Shown: in pieces, positions 47,758-59,251 of the stretch
Position numbering within the stretch: the stretch's first letter is position 1
How the letters are laid out: each line of letters opens with the position of its first letter
Assembly (NCBI GenBank): GCA_034509735.1
Contig: JACGWO010000012.1
Coordinates: 744,001-808,000, forward strand
DNA: 64,000 nucleotides
Source of the DNA: Sesamum alatum
Taxonomy: Eukaryota > Streptophyta > Magnoliopsida > Lamiales > Pedaliaceae
Reading direction: 5' to 3'
Translations under genes and position numbers: made by a program
The notes under the pieces: generated by a model
Databases searched by the model: none
The model's input: only the letters and a program-made list of their open reading frames with translations
What the model was told of the DNA's origin: nothing

Positions 47758-50700
47758 TATTAGGCATATATTCGGACATACGATTGATTAGGAAGGTTCT
47801 CCAAGCCCTCGATATGGCAAAGATAAGAGTACATTAGTGTCTAAACTTGTTTAAAGGAGCTTGTCGTTGCGCAAATGTACAAAGACGAGTCCATGGCTCA
47901 AGAGAGTGTTCTAGATGTAGTCCTAGTGCATTTTTATGTTGAATAACATGGAGTCCTAGTTTTATAATCGAAGAGTGGCTTTAATATGGATTATTATAGT
48001 CAATACGAATATATTTATACCTAGAAATGAGTCATCTATCAGTCAATGATAAGGACGGAAAAATACAAGTTATTTTCTACGATTATGGTGAGTATTAGGC
48101 ATGTATCGGACGTATGATTGATTATAAATGTTCTCCAAGCCCTCGATATGGAAAATATAAGAGTACATTAGTGTCTAAACTTGTTTAAAGGAGTTTGTCG
48201 TTACGCAAAGGTACAAAGCTGAGTCCATGGCTCAAAGGAGTGTCCTAGATGTAGTCCTAGTGCATTTTTATGTTGAATAACATGGTGTCCTAGTCTTATA
48301 ATCGAAGAGTGGCTTAATATTGATTATTATAGTCAATACGAACATATTTATAGCCAAAAATGAGTCATCTATCAGTCAATGATAAGAAAAGAAAGCACAA
48401 GGTGTTTCCTACGATTGTGTTGAGTATTAGGCATGTATCCGGACGTACGATTGATTATGAAGGTTCTCCAAGCCCTCGATATGGCAAAGATAAAAGTGCA
48501 TTAGTGTTTAAACTTGTTTAAAGGAGTTTGTCATTGTACAAAGGTACAAAGCTGAGTCCATGGCTCAAAAGAGTGTTTTAGATGTCATACTAGTGCATTT
48601 TCATGTTGAATAAGATGGAGTCCTAGTCATATAATCAACGAGTGGCTTTAATATTGATTATTAGAGACAATACGAATATATTTATACCCAAAAATGAGTC
48701 ATCTATCAGTCAATGATAGGAAAAGAAAGCACAAGGTGTTTTCTACGATTGTGTCGAGTATTAGGCATGTATCCGGACATACGATTGATTATGAAGGTTC
48801 TCCAAGCCCTCGATATGGCAAAGATAAAAGTGCATTAGTGTCTAAACTTGTTTAAAGGAGTTTGTCGTTGTGCAAAGGTACAAAGCTGAGTCCATGGCCC
48901 AAAAGAGTGTTTTAGATGTAGTACTAGTGCATTTTTATGTTGAATAAGATGGAGTCCTAGTCATATAATCAAAGAGTGGCTTTTATATTGATTATTAGAG
49001 TCAATACAGATATATTTATAGCCAAAAATGAGTCATCTATCAGTCAATGAATAGAAAAGAAAGCACAAGGTGTTTCCTACGATTGTGTTGAGTATTAGGC
49101 ATGTATGCGGACGTACGACTGATTATGAAGGTTTTCCAAGCCCTCGATATGACAAAGATAAAAGTGCATTAGTGTCTAAAACTTGTTTAAAGGAGTTTGT
49201 CATTGCGCAAAGGTACAAAGCTGAGTCCATGGCTCAAAAGAGTGTTTTAGATGTAGTCATAGTGCATTTTCATGTTGAATAATATGGATTACTAGTCATA
49301 TAATCGAATAGTGGCTTTAATATTGATTATTAGAGTCAATACGAATATATTTATTATCGGAAATGAGTCATCTATCAGTCAATGATAAGAACTGAAAACA
49401 CATGGTGTTTCCTACGATTGTGTTAGGCATGTATCCGAACGTACGACTGATCATGAAGGTTCTCCAAGCCCTCGATATGGCTAAGATAAAAGTACATTAG
49501 TGTCTAAACTTGTTTAAAGGAGTTTGTCGTTGCGCAAATGTACAAAGCTGAGTCCATGGCTCAAAAGAGTGTTTTAGATGTAGTCCTAGTGCATTTTCAT
49601 GTTGAATAATATGGAGTCCTAGTCATATAATCGAAGAGTTGCTTTAATATTGATTATTAGAGTCAATTCGAATATATTTATAGTCAGAAATGAGTCATCT
49701 ATTTGTCAATGATAGGGACTGAAAGAACAAGGTGTTTCCTACGATTGTGTTGAGTATTAGGCATGTATCCGAACGTACGATTGATTATGAAGGTGCTCCA
49801 AGTCCTCGATATGGCAAAGATAAAAGTGCATTAGTGTCTAAACTTGTTTTAAAGGAGTTTGTCGTTGTGCAAAGTTACAAAGTTGAGTCCATCGCTCAAA
49901 AGAGTGTTTTAGATGTAGTACTAGTGCATTTTTATGTTGAATAAGACTGAGTCCTAGTCATATAATCAAAGAGTGCCTTTAATATTGATTATTAGAGTCA
50001 ATACGGATATATTTATAGCCAAAAATGAGTCATCTATCAGTCAATGATAAGAAAAGAAAGCACGTGGTGTTTCCTACGATTGTTGAGTATTAGGCATGTA
50101 TCCGGACGTACGACTGATTATGAAGGTATTCCAAGCCCTCGATATAACAAAGATAAAGTGCATTAGTGTCTAAACTTGTTTAAAAGAGTTTGTCGTTGCG
50201 CAAAGGTACAAAGTTGAGTCCATGGCTCAAAAGAGTGTTTTAGATGTATTCATAGTGCATTTTTATGTTGAATAATATGGATTACTAGTCATATAATCGA
50301 AGAGTGGCTTTAATATTGATTATTAGAGTCAATACGAATATATTTATTATCAGAAATGAGTCATCTATCAGTCAATGATAAGGACTGAAAACACATGGTG
50401 TTTCCTACGATTGTGTTAGGCATGTATCCGAACGTACGACTGATTATGAAGGTTCTCCAAGCCCTCGATATGGCTAAGATAAAAGTGCATTAGTGTCTAA
50501 ACTTGTTTAAAGGAGTTTGTCGTTGCACAAATGTACAAAGCTGAGTCCATGGCTCAAAATAGTGTTTTAGATGTAGTCCTAGTGCATTTTCATGTTGAAT
50601 AATATGGAGTCGTAGTCATATAATCGAAGAGTTGCTTTAATATTGATTATTAGAGTCAATTCGAATATATTTATAGTCAGAAATGAGTCATCTATTTGCC

Positions 50701-52881
50701 AATGATAGGGACTGAAAGAACAAGGTGTTTCCTACGATTGTGTTGAGTATTAGGCATGTATCCGAACGTACGATTGATTTTGAAGGTTATCCAAGCCCTC
50801 GATATGCAAAGATAAAAGTGCATTAGTGTCTAAACTTGTTTAAAGGAGTTTGTCGTTGTGCAAAGTTACAAAGCTGAGTCCATGGCTCAAAAGAGTGTTT
50901 TTGATGTAGTACTAGTGCATTTTTATGTTGAATAAGTTGGAGTCCTAGTCATATAATCAAAGAGTGCCTTTAATATTGATTATTAGAGTCAATACGGATA
51001 TATTTATAGCCAAAAATGAGTCATCTATCAGTCAATGATAAGAAAAGAAAGCACAAGGTGTTTCCTACGATTGTGTTGAGTATTAGGCATGTATCCGGAC
51101 GTATGACTGATTATGAAGGTTTTCCAAGCCCTCGATATGACAAAGATAAAAGTGCATTAGTGTCTAAACTTGTTTAAAGGAGTTTGTCGTTGCGCAAAGG
51201 TACGAAGCTGAGTCCATGGCTCAAAAGAGTGTTTTAGATGTAGTCATAGTGCATTTTTATGTTGAATAATATGGATTACTAGTCATATAATCGAAGAGTG
51301 GCTTTAATATTGATTATTAGAGTCAATACGAATATATTTATTATCATAAATGAGTCATCTATCAGTCAATGATAAGGACTGAAAACACATGGTGTTTCCT
51401 ACGATTGTGTTGAGTATTAGGCATGTATCCGGACGTACGACTGATTATGAAGGTTCTCCAAGCCTCGATATGGCTGAGATAAAAGTGCATTAGTGTCTAA
51501 ACTTGTTTAAAGGAGTTTGTCGTTGCGCAAATGTACAAAGCTGAGTGCATGGCTCAAAAGAGTGTTTTAGATGTAGTCCTAGTGCATTTTCATGTTGAAT
51601 AATATGGAGTCCTAGTCATATAATCGAAGAGTTGCTTTAATATTGATTATTAGAGTCAATTCGAATATATTTATAGTCAGAAATGAGTCATCTATTTGTC
51701 AATGATAGGGACTGAAAGAACAAGGTGTTTCCAACAATTGTGTTGAGTATTAGGCATGTATCCGAACGTACGATTGATTATGAAGGTTCTCCAAGCCCTC
51801 GATATGCAAAGATAAAAGTGCATTAGTGTCTAAACTTGTTTAAAGGAGTTTGTCGTTGTGCAAAGTTACAAAGCTGAGTCCATGGCTCAAAAGTGTGTTT
51901 TTGATGTAGTACTAGTGCATTTTTATGTTGAATAAGATGGAGTCCTAGTCATATAATCAAAGAGTGCCTTTAATATTGATTATTAGAGTCAATACGGATA
52001 TATTTATAGCCAAAAATGAGTCATCTATCAGTCAATGATGAGAAAAGAAAGCACAAGGTGTTTCCTACGATTGTGTTGAGTATTAGGCATGTATCCGGAC
52101 GTACGACTGATTATGAAGGTTTTCCAAGCCTTCGATATGACAAAGATAAAAGTGCATTAGTGTCTAAACTTGTTTAAAGGAGTTTGTCGTTGCGCAAAGG
52201 TACAAAGCTGAGTCTATGGCTCAAAAGAGTGTTTTAGATGTAGTTATAGTGCATTTTTATGCTGAATAATATGGATTACTAGTCATATAATCGAAGAGTG
52301 GCTTTAATATTGATTATTAGAGTCAATACGAATATATTTATTATCATAAATGAGTCATCTATCAGTCAATGATAAGGACTGAAAACACATGGTGTTTCCT
52401 ACGATTGTGTTGAGTATTAGGCATGTATCCGGACGTACGACTGATTATGAAGGTTCTCCAAGCCTCGATATGGCTGGATAAAAGTGCATTAGTGTCTAAA
52501 ACTTGTTTAAAGGAGTTTGTCGTTGCGCAAATGTACAAAGCTGAGTCCATGGCTCAAAATAGTGTTTTAGATGTAGTCCTAGTGCATTTTCATGTTGAAT
52601 AATATGGAGTCCTAGTCATATAATCGAAGAGTTGCTTTAATATTGATTATTAGAGTCAATTCGAATATATTTATAGTCAGAAATGAGTCATCTATTTATC
52701 AATGATAGGGACTGAAAGAACAAGGTGTTTCCTACGATTATGTTGAGTATTAGGCATGTATCCGAACGTACGATTGATTATGAATGTTCTCCAAGCCCTC
52801 GATATGGCAAAGATAAAAGTGAATTAGTGTCTAAACTTGTTTAAAGGAGTTTGTCGTTGTGCAAATGTACAAAGCTGAGTC
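47758..52881 (+). repeat. 333-bp satellite array, block 4
   Basis: About 15 monomers in plus orientation, from the EPRV edge to element B. The first monomers (47758-48100) are most like those at 34370-34720. From 49286 on, the monomers are organised in a trimeric higher-order repeat. ORFs of about 70 codons at 49070-49282 and 49732-49944 are copies of the same chance frame. Confidence 0.95.
49286..52640 (+). repeat. Trimeric higher-order repeat (~1.0 kb) in the satellite
   Basis: Three variants alternate. A has GGATTACTAG and TTTATTATC at 49286, 50279, 51273 and 52273. B has GAAGAGTTGC, CAATTCGAAT and CTATTTGTCAATGATAGGG. C has CAAAGAGTGCC and CAATACGGATAT. Spacing of the A marker is 993, 994 and 1000 bp. 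The first two A copies share GTGTTAGGCATG (missing GAGTAT) and the last two share ATCATAAATGAG and AAGCCTCGAT, so the array grew by stepwise duplication of whole trimers. Confidence 0.88.
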
Positions 52882-53345
52882 TGATACGGATAGGACATGA
52901 GACCCATTGGATATAAGGATCCAAGAACCAAACGTATAAAAATAGGCAGCAGATATCCCAGATCGATGATCTAGTTTGATCGTACCTGGAGCTTGAAAGC
53001 ACCTTGACCCGTTGGCTATATGGGCAGCCAAGAACCTTGGTATGGTGAACGCCACAAGATATTGCTCAAGTATCTTGATAAGTTCTAAATAATTGAAACT
53101 CTACAAAGAGAATTCAACCTCACAAGAAGAAAGTTTATATTAATTCAAAGTCTGATTTTTACAAATGATAACCATGGACTTTTATAGGCTTCAAATGGAT
53201 GCCCAAGGGTCTCAAGAGTTAATTCTAACCTTGGGACTTTAGGAGCATTAAAGTGACACTTTTGACTTCGTAATCGGACGCCCATTAATTCTCAAAGGAT
53301 CTTCCTTGCTTTGAGTTGTAAGCTTCGGATGGTCCCCATCATTCC
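52882..53345 (-). repeat. Element B 3' LTR, internally deleted
   Basis: It starts TGATACGG at 52882. It matches 58464 onward until about 53265, where CACTTTTGAC jumps to TTCGTAATCGGAC. The intervening ~300 bp present in the right LTR (58840-59160) is missing. The far boundary is inferred near 53343 (TGATGGGGACC in minus sense) by analogy with element A. Confidence 0.7.
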
Positions 53346-54744
53346 CTTCTTCTTCAGAAGGATTCAACCTCGAATCTGATTCTGCATCAAAAGAAGAAAG
53401 ATCAGTCACATTAAAAGAAGCGCTCACATTGTACTCACCGGGAAGGTCTATTTTGTAGGCATTATCGTTGATCCTCGCAATCACTTGAAATGGACTAGCC
53501 CCCCTCGCTTGCAATTTTGATCTTCGCTTTGCGGGAAATCTCTCTTTTCTCAAGTGCAACCAAACCCAATCACCAGGCTAAAAAATGACTTGCTTGCGCC
53601 CTTTGTTGGCTTGTATTGCATAATGTACAGTTTGCTTCTCAATATTGAGCTTTACCTTTTCATGCAACCTCTTTATCAGTTCTGCCTTGGCTTTTCCATC
53701 AAGATTCGTTCGCTCATCAACAGGAATAGGCACAAGATCAAGTGGAGTCAATGGATTGAAGCCATAAACAATTTCAGAAGGAGTAAATTTAGTAGCAGAA
53801 TGAACACTCCTGTTATATGCAAATTCAGCAAATGGCAAACAATCTTCCCAATTCTTCAAGTTCTTTTGAATCAAAGCTCTAAGCAATTGAGATAAGGTCC
53901 TATTCACTACTTCAGTTTGTCCATCAGTTTGTGGATGACAAGTAGTAGAAAATAGAAGTTTAGTTCCCAATTTACTCCACAACACACGCCAAAAATGACT
54001 CAAAAATTTTGCATCTCTGTCACTCACAATTGTTCTTGGAACTCCATGCAATTTCACAATTTCTCGAAAGAACAAATCAGCAATATGAATAGCATCATCA
54101 CTTTTATGACATGGAATGAAATGAACCATTTTAGAAAATCTATCAACAACCACAAACACAGAATCTCTTCCTTTTTTTGTCCTAGGTAAACCCAAAACAA
54201 AATCCATAGAGATGTCCACCCACGGTTCACTAGGAATAGGTAAAGGTTGATACAATCCATGAGGTTTTGATTTTGATTTGGCACATTTACAAGTTATGCA
54301 CCGATCACATATTTTTTCAACATCAACACGCATACCAGGCCAAAAGAAATGATCACGTAATACTTCCATGGTTTTATGGGCACCAAAGTGTCCCATTAAA
54401 CCTCCCCCGTGTGCCTCTCTAATAAGCAACTCCGGGATAGAACATTTAGGGATGCAAAGTTTATTTTCACGAAACAAGTATCCCTCATGTTTATAGAACT
54501 TCCCAAACGCAGCATGTTCACAAGCTAAATAAATAGACCCAAAATCAGAATCATTGGCATACATTTCTTTTATTGACTCAAAACCAAGAAGTTTAGAGCT
54601 CAAAGTAGTGATTAAAGCATACCTTCGGGATAATGCATCAGCTACAATGTTTTCCTTTCCTTTCTTGTATTTGATCACATAAGGAAATGATTCAATGAAT
54701 TCCACCCATTGGATATAAGATTTCCACCCATGGGGCTGCCATGG
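53248..54744 (-). pseudogene. pol: Element B integrase and C-terminal tail
   Basis: The best preserved integrase here. RNase H end/connection ([20 protein letters not shown]), HHCC zinc region ([31 protein letters not shown]), and DDE core ([57 protein letters not shown]). One in-frame TAG lies near 53578, where VIF is followed by a stop and then PGDWVW-like sequence. The C-terminal domain (RKERFPAKRRSKLQ, NAYKIDLPGEYNVSASF) continues to 53248. The tail ends INGRPITKSKVSL, comparable to GPMTRGRLKRMQ of element A, and lies in the LTR. By family it inserts cDNA into chromatin. Confidence 0.88.
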
Positions 54745-54929
54745 TGATACGGATAGGACGTGAGACCCATTGGATATAAGGATCCAAGAACCAAACGTAT
54801 AGAAATAGGCAACGGATATCCCAGATCGATGATCTAGTTTGATCGTACCTGGAGCTTGAAAGCACGACCCGTTGGCTATATGGGCAGCCAAGAACCTTGG
54901 TATGGTGAACGCCACAAGATATTGCTCAC
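54745..54929 (-). repeat. Element B LTR fragment embedded in pol
   Basis: About 185 bp identical in layout to the LTR end at 52882/58464 (TGATACGGATAGGACGTG to GATATTGCTCA), sitting between RNase H and integrase. The pol sequence just beside it contains CCCATTGGATATAAG, also present in the LTR, which is a likely switch point. It breaks the RNase H-integrase connection. Confidence 0.85.
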
Positions 54930-54951
54930 CTTCCCTTGGCCTTTGAGATAC

Positions 54952-56029
54952 TTAAGAGACTCGATCCGTATGAATCACAAACTCCTTTGGCCACAAGTAG
55001 TGCTGCCATATCTCTAATGCTCTCACCAAAGCATAAAGCTCCTTATCGTATGTCGGATAGTTCAATTGAGCTCCCTTCAACTTCTCACTGAAGTATGCAA
55101 TTGGTCGTCCCTCCTGCATCAAAACAGCTCCTACCCCGACTCCAGATGCATCACATTCAAGTTCAAATGATTTATCAAAGTTAGGCAATGCAAGAATAGG
55201 CGCAGTAGTTAGTTTTTCTTTTAGGAGATCAAAAGCTAGTCGTGTTTTTCTCCCCAATGAAAACCAACTTCTTTCTTAACGATTTTATTTAATGGAGCAG
55301 CAATGGTACTAAAATCCTTTACAAACGCCTATAGAAGCTTGCAAGACCATGAAAACTTCTTACCTCAGCAATGTTCTTAGGAGTTGGCCAATCTAGACTA
55401 GCCTTGACTTTATCCGTTTCTATTTCAATTCCATTAGAACTTACCACAAATCCAAGAAAAACAACTTTATCCATGCAAAAAGAACACTTCTTAAGATTAG
55501 CATACAATGATTCTCCTCTTAAAGTGTCTAGCACAGCACGTACATGTTCAAGATGTTCTTCTATGCTTTTGCTATATATAAGGATGTCATCAAAGTAAAC
55601 TACCACAAACTTCCCAATAAAGGCATGCAAAACATGGTTCATTAATCTCATGAAAGTGCTTGGTGCATTAGTTAACCCAAAAGGCATGACTAACCACTCA
55701 TATAAACCATATTTTGTTTTAAAAGCAGTTTTCCATTCATCCCCTTCTCTAATCCGGATTTGATGATATCCACTCTTTAAATCAATATTTGTGAAGATTA
55801 TAGCACCATACAATTCATCAAGCATATCATCTAACCTAGGAATAAGATAGCGATACTTTACCGTGATTTTATTGATGGCTCGACAATTTGTACACATTCT
55901 CCATGATCCATCTTTCTTTGGTACTACGATCACGGGTACGGCACATGGACTCATGCTTTCTTGAATCTTCCCTTTTGTTAACAATTCCTCCACTTGCCTT
56001 TGGATTTCCTTTGTCTCCTCGGGATTCAC
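54952..56029 (-). pseudogene. pol: Element B reverse transcriptase and RNase H
   Basis: RT (55319-56029, 236 codons open): [54 protein letters not shown], the catalytic [12 protein letters not shown], and the thumb region [19 protein letters not shown] one-base frame loss at about 55319 follows. RNase H (54952-55257): [40 protein letters not shown]. By family it copies the element RNA. Apart from the frame loss, the key acidic residues are present. Confidence 0.9.
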
Positions 56030-56041
56030 CCTATAAGTTGG

Positions 56042-56704
56042 TCAGTTTGGTAGTACGGCCCCTAGAATGAAGTCCATTTGATGCTCAATTCCGCTTATTG
56101 GTGGCAATCCACTTGGCTCTTCTTCCGGGAAGACGTCATCATATTCCTTCAAAAGAGACACAAAAGCACTAGGCAAAGATGGGGTTAGTTCGTTAGTGTT
56201 CAGTGCCTCCTTAAACACCATCACTAACACACTCTTTTTTTCAAGTAATGCTCTTTTCATCTCACTTACTTTTGCATAGAAAGTCGACTTCTTTTTGCCC
56301 TCACATTCATCTATTTTCTTTTCCTTCTCAATCTCACTATATTCTTCTTTATTTTTCTCTCCACTCTTTTTTTCTTTCAGATTTTTCACCTCATTCTTGC
56401 CTTTCTTTTTTTCCGGCTCTCTCAATTTTCTTTCTTGAGACATTTTGAATTGATCTTCTTGAACTTGTTGGGGGTTCAAGGAAACAAGCTGAATGTTTCG
56501 ATCATGATGCTTGAGTGTGTAACGGTTTAGAAAACCATCATACGTCACCCTCCAATCGAACTGCCACGGTCTGCCCAAGAGGATGTGACTAGCATGCATT
56601 GGCACTACGTCACATAGAACGTCATCCTTGTAGTTACCAATGGAAAATGAGACCAAAACTTGTTTACTCACCCGAATTTCTCCACAATCGTTAAGCCATT
56701 GCAA
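56042..56704 (-). pseudogene. pol: Element B protease-RT linker
   Basis: 220 codons open: end of the protease (QVLVSFSIGNYKDDVLCDVV, HILLGRPWQFDWRVTYDG), a highly charged Lys/Glu linker with a likely coiled coil (EKKKGKNEVKNLKEKKSGEK), and the RT lead-in (YDDVFPEEEPSGLPPISGIE). A frame change separates it from the protease active site upstream (about 56705) and from RT (about 56035). Confidence 0.8.
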
Positions 56705-56705
56705 C

Positions 56706-58014
56706 TTATATGGGTTGGGTATGCTTCGTGGTTGCTAAGTTCAATTTCTCCACCATTTCACAACTAGCAACATTAGCACAACTTCCTCCATCAATAATTA
56801 ACATGCATACCTTCCCTTGAACTAAACGTCTTGTATGAAAAATGTTCTCCCTTTGTTGTTCGGCATCGTCCACCTTCATTTGCATGTTTAGAGCTCTTCT
56901 TACCACCAAAAGCTCTCCATGTTCGGGTGTAATCTCCTCAACTTGCTCGTCATCGCTAGGTTCATGCTCACTTTCAGATTCTACGTCGCCATTTTCCCTT
57001 AAGATCATCACTCTCTTGTTGATGCATTCAGATGCAATATGGCCATAACCTTGAGAACGAAAACATTTAATATCTCGACTTCGGGATGAAGATGAGATAG
57101 GTTTTCCCTTTTCTACCTCATTAGATTTGACTTTAGACTCCTCATTTTGGGTTTTTGAGGGGACCCCAAAACTTGTTTTTGAAGCCCCTTCTTTCGCCTT
57201 GTTTGGTGGCTGAAAATTGGATGTAAAGTTTCTTTGATTCGATCCCTTCCTCTTCAGTTGTTTTTCCACCTTCATGGCTGTATGCACCATGTCCTCAAGC
57301 TCGACATAATGTTGCAGCTCCACAATGTTGGCTATCTCTCGATTCAACCCATTTAAGAACCTTGCCATGGTGGCCTCTCGGTCTTCTTCAACATTTTCTC
57401 TAATCATAGCGATCTCCATCTCTTTGTAATATTCATCCACGGATTTCACACCTTGTGTCATAGTTTGGAGTTTTTGATACAAATCACGAAAATAATGTGA
57501 AGGAACGAATCTCTTACGCATGATGGATTTCATTTCAGCCCAAGTAGAGATAGGTCTCTCTCCATACCTCCTTCGGTTTGTGATCAATTGATCCCACCAA
57601 ACTATAGCATAGTTGGTGAACTCAATTGCAACAAGTTTTCACCTTCTTCTCCTCGGAGTAGTTATGACACTCAAAGATAAGATCCGTCTTTTTTTCCCAC
57701 TCTAAATATGCCTCTGGATCACTTCTTCCTTGAAATGTGGGAATGTTCAGTTTTATGCTTCCCAAATCGCGGTCTACCTCATTGCCTTGCCGTCTTCTTC
57801 TCCCCCTATGGCCACGATGTGGAGGCTCCACTTCCTCCTCCTCTTCGGACTCCAATTGACGGATTTGGTGATTTTCGCGTCTCCTAGAAGTTGGTTGTTC
57901 CAACCTCTCCAAACGATCGGTTATGCCTTCAAGAATTGCTCCGAATCTTGCAAATTGTTGTTGCATAGCTTGAACGGTGAACTCGTTTCCCATATTGGTA
58001 GAAGTCCCTTCCAT
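56706..58014 (-). pseudogene. gag: Element B gag and protease active site
   Basis: Gag starts at ATG 58014 (an in-frame TTG at 58050 is less likely). The N-terminal part has FARFGAILEGITDRLERLEQ. It then passes through RRGHRGRRRRQ-like basic text to the capsid domain (RSDPEAYLEWEKKTDLIFEC; after a frameshift near 57625, SHYFRDLYQKLQTMTQG and MARFLNGLNREIANIVELQH). The knuckle at 57024-57065 reads CFRSQGYGHIASEC: the second Cys is Ser, so the zinc site is broken by one base. The protease motif LIIDGGSCANVAS is near 56783-56803. By family Gag forms the particle. Confidence 0.87.
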
Positions 58015-58449
58015 TGTAGAACCCTCACAATTCACTCGTGTATCACTCAAAATAATTTTTCACAACACTCGTGTTTCACTCGTAGGCTTTTACCTCCCCT
58101 CTAATAAGCTCACACACCCTTGCCTTTTACCACTCAAATTCTCTTCGTAGGCTCAATTAGAATAGAACCAAACAAGAAAATTTTGAACAACTAGATGATG
58201 GCTGATTTTTGTTGACGGTATTTAACAATAACAAGAGATGAATGAATATTTCAATATATATATATATATATTCGTTTTTTATAAATGGCCACTTTTTTTT
58301 CACTTTTGTTGTTTTTTTTTGCCTTCTCTTTTTTTTTTTTTTTGAACGATTTTTGTTTGCTGCTCATTTTTTTCTTGAGCTTTTCTTTTCTTTTTTTTTT
58401 TTTAACTAAATATGCAAGAAGATAACAAAATCAGATCAATACCATATTG
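58015..58449 (-). other. Element B leader
   Basis: Non-coding, A-rich in element sense, with an (AT)n run at about 58255-58272 and poly-T tracts on the plus strand near 58295, 58310, 58330 and 58390. Confidence 0.7.
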
Positions 58450-58460
58450 CTCTGATACCA
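58450..58460 (-). other. Element B primer binding site
   Basis: The minus strand reads TGGTATCAGAG, three bases after the 5' LTR end. Initiator tRNA-Met type. Confidence 0.88.
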
Positions 58461-58463
58461 AAA

Positions 58464-59251
58464 TGATACGGATAGGACGTGAGACCCATTGGATATAAGG
58501 ACCAAGAACTAAACGTATAGAAATAGGCAGCGGCTATCCCAGATTGATGATCTAGTTTGATCGTACCTGGAGCTTGAAAGCACCTTGACCCGTTGGCTAT
58601 ATGGGCAGCCAAGAACCTTGGTATGGTGAACGCCACAAGATATTGCTCAAGTATCTTGATAAGTTCTAAACAATTGAAACTCTACAAAGAGAATTCACAC
58701 AAGAAGAAAGTTTATATTAATTCAAAGTCTGATTTTTACAAATGATAACCATGGCCATTTATAGGCTTCAAATGGATGCCCAAGGGTCTCAAGAGTTTAT
58801 TCTAACCTTGGGACTTTAGGAGTATTAAAGTGACACTTTTGACCACATTAACAAGACTTAGAAAAACAAGAATGACCCTTTGACTACTATGATGTCTCTT
58901 GGCCTTCTAATGCTGAAAATAATCTAATTTAGACAAAAATAACGGACTCTCTTTTTGGGCTTGGTGGTTTGGACGAATTTGTGGCCTCCTTTTCTTCAAA
59001 TGAAGTCTTCAAACCTTGAGCCCAACTATTTAGATGCATTCAAGCCCATCTACTTGAAGAATATTCATCATTGGACCTTCTATTGATCTCTCATGCATTG
59101 GCCCGTTGATTTTATAAATAAGAATCATCCAAGCTTTGTTCATTTTCTTAGCTCTTGCCCTCGTAATCGGACCCCCATTAATTCTCAAAGGATCTTCCGT
59201 GCTATAAGAATCAATCGGACCCCCATTTTATAAATAAGAATCATCCAAGCT
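58464..59251 (-). repeat. Element B 5' LTR with scrambled outer end
   Basis: It starts TGATACGG at 58464 and matches the left LTR to about 59199 (AAAGGATCTTCC). The last ~50 bp repeat an internal piece (GGACCCCCATT...TTATAAATAAGAATCATCC) found at 59113-59175. The terminal bases expected from the pol-overlap part are missing, and satellite resumes at about 59252. Confidence 0.75.

Larger units (their letters stand above)
52882..59251 (-). mobile_element. CRM-like Ty3/gypsy element B
   Basis: A second gypsy family in the satellite, minus strand: left LTR from TGATACGGATAGGAC at 52882, pol and gag, PBS at 58450-58460, and right LTR from 58464. The gene order and protein motifs are close to element A, and the leaders share CACTCGTGTTTCACTC. 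The long open frames (up to 445 codons) make this the best preserved pol in the window. The left LTR has an internal deletion of roughly 300 bp, the right LTR end is scrambled, and about 57 bp of satellite is missing across the insertion, so no target duplication is left. Confidence 0.9.

Noticed and set aside
34011..49944. Recurrent ~70-codon ORF (MFP-TIVLSIRHV type) in several satellite monomers
   Set aside because: It appears only where stops happen to be mutated, has no domain and no extra context. Monomer length divisible by three is enough to keep frames alike.
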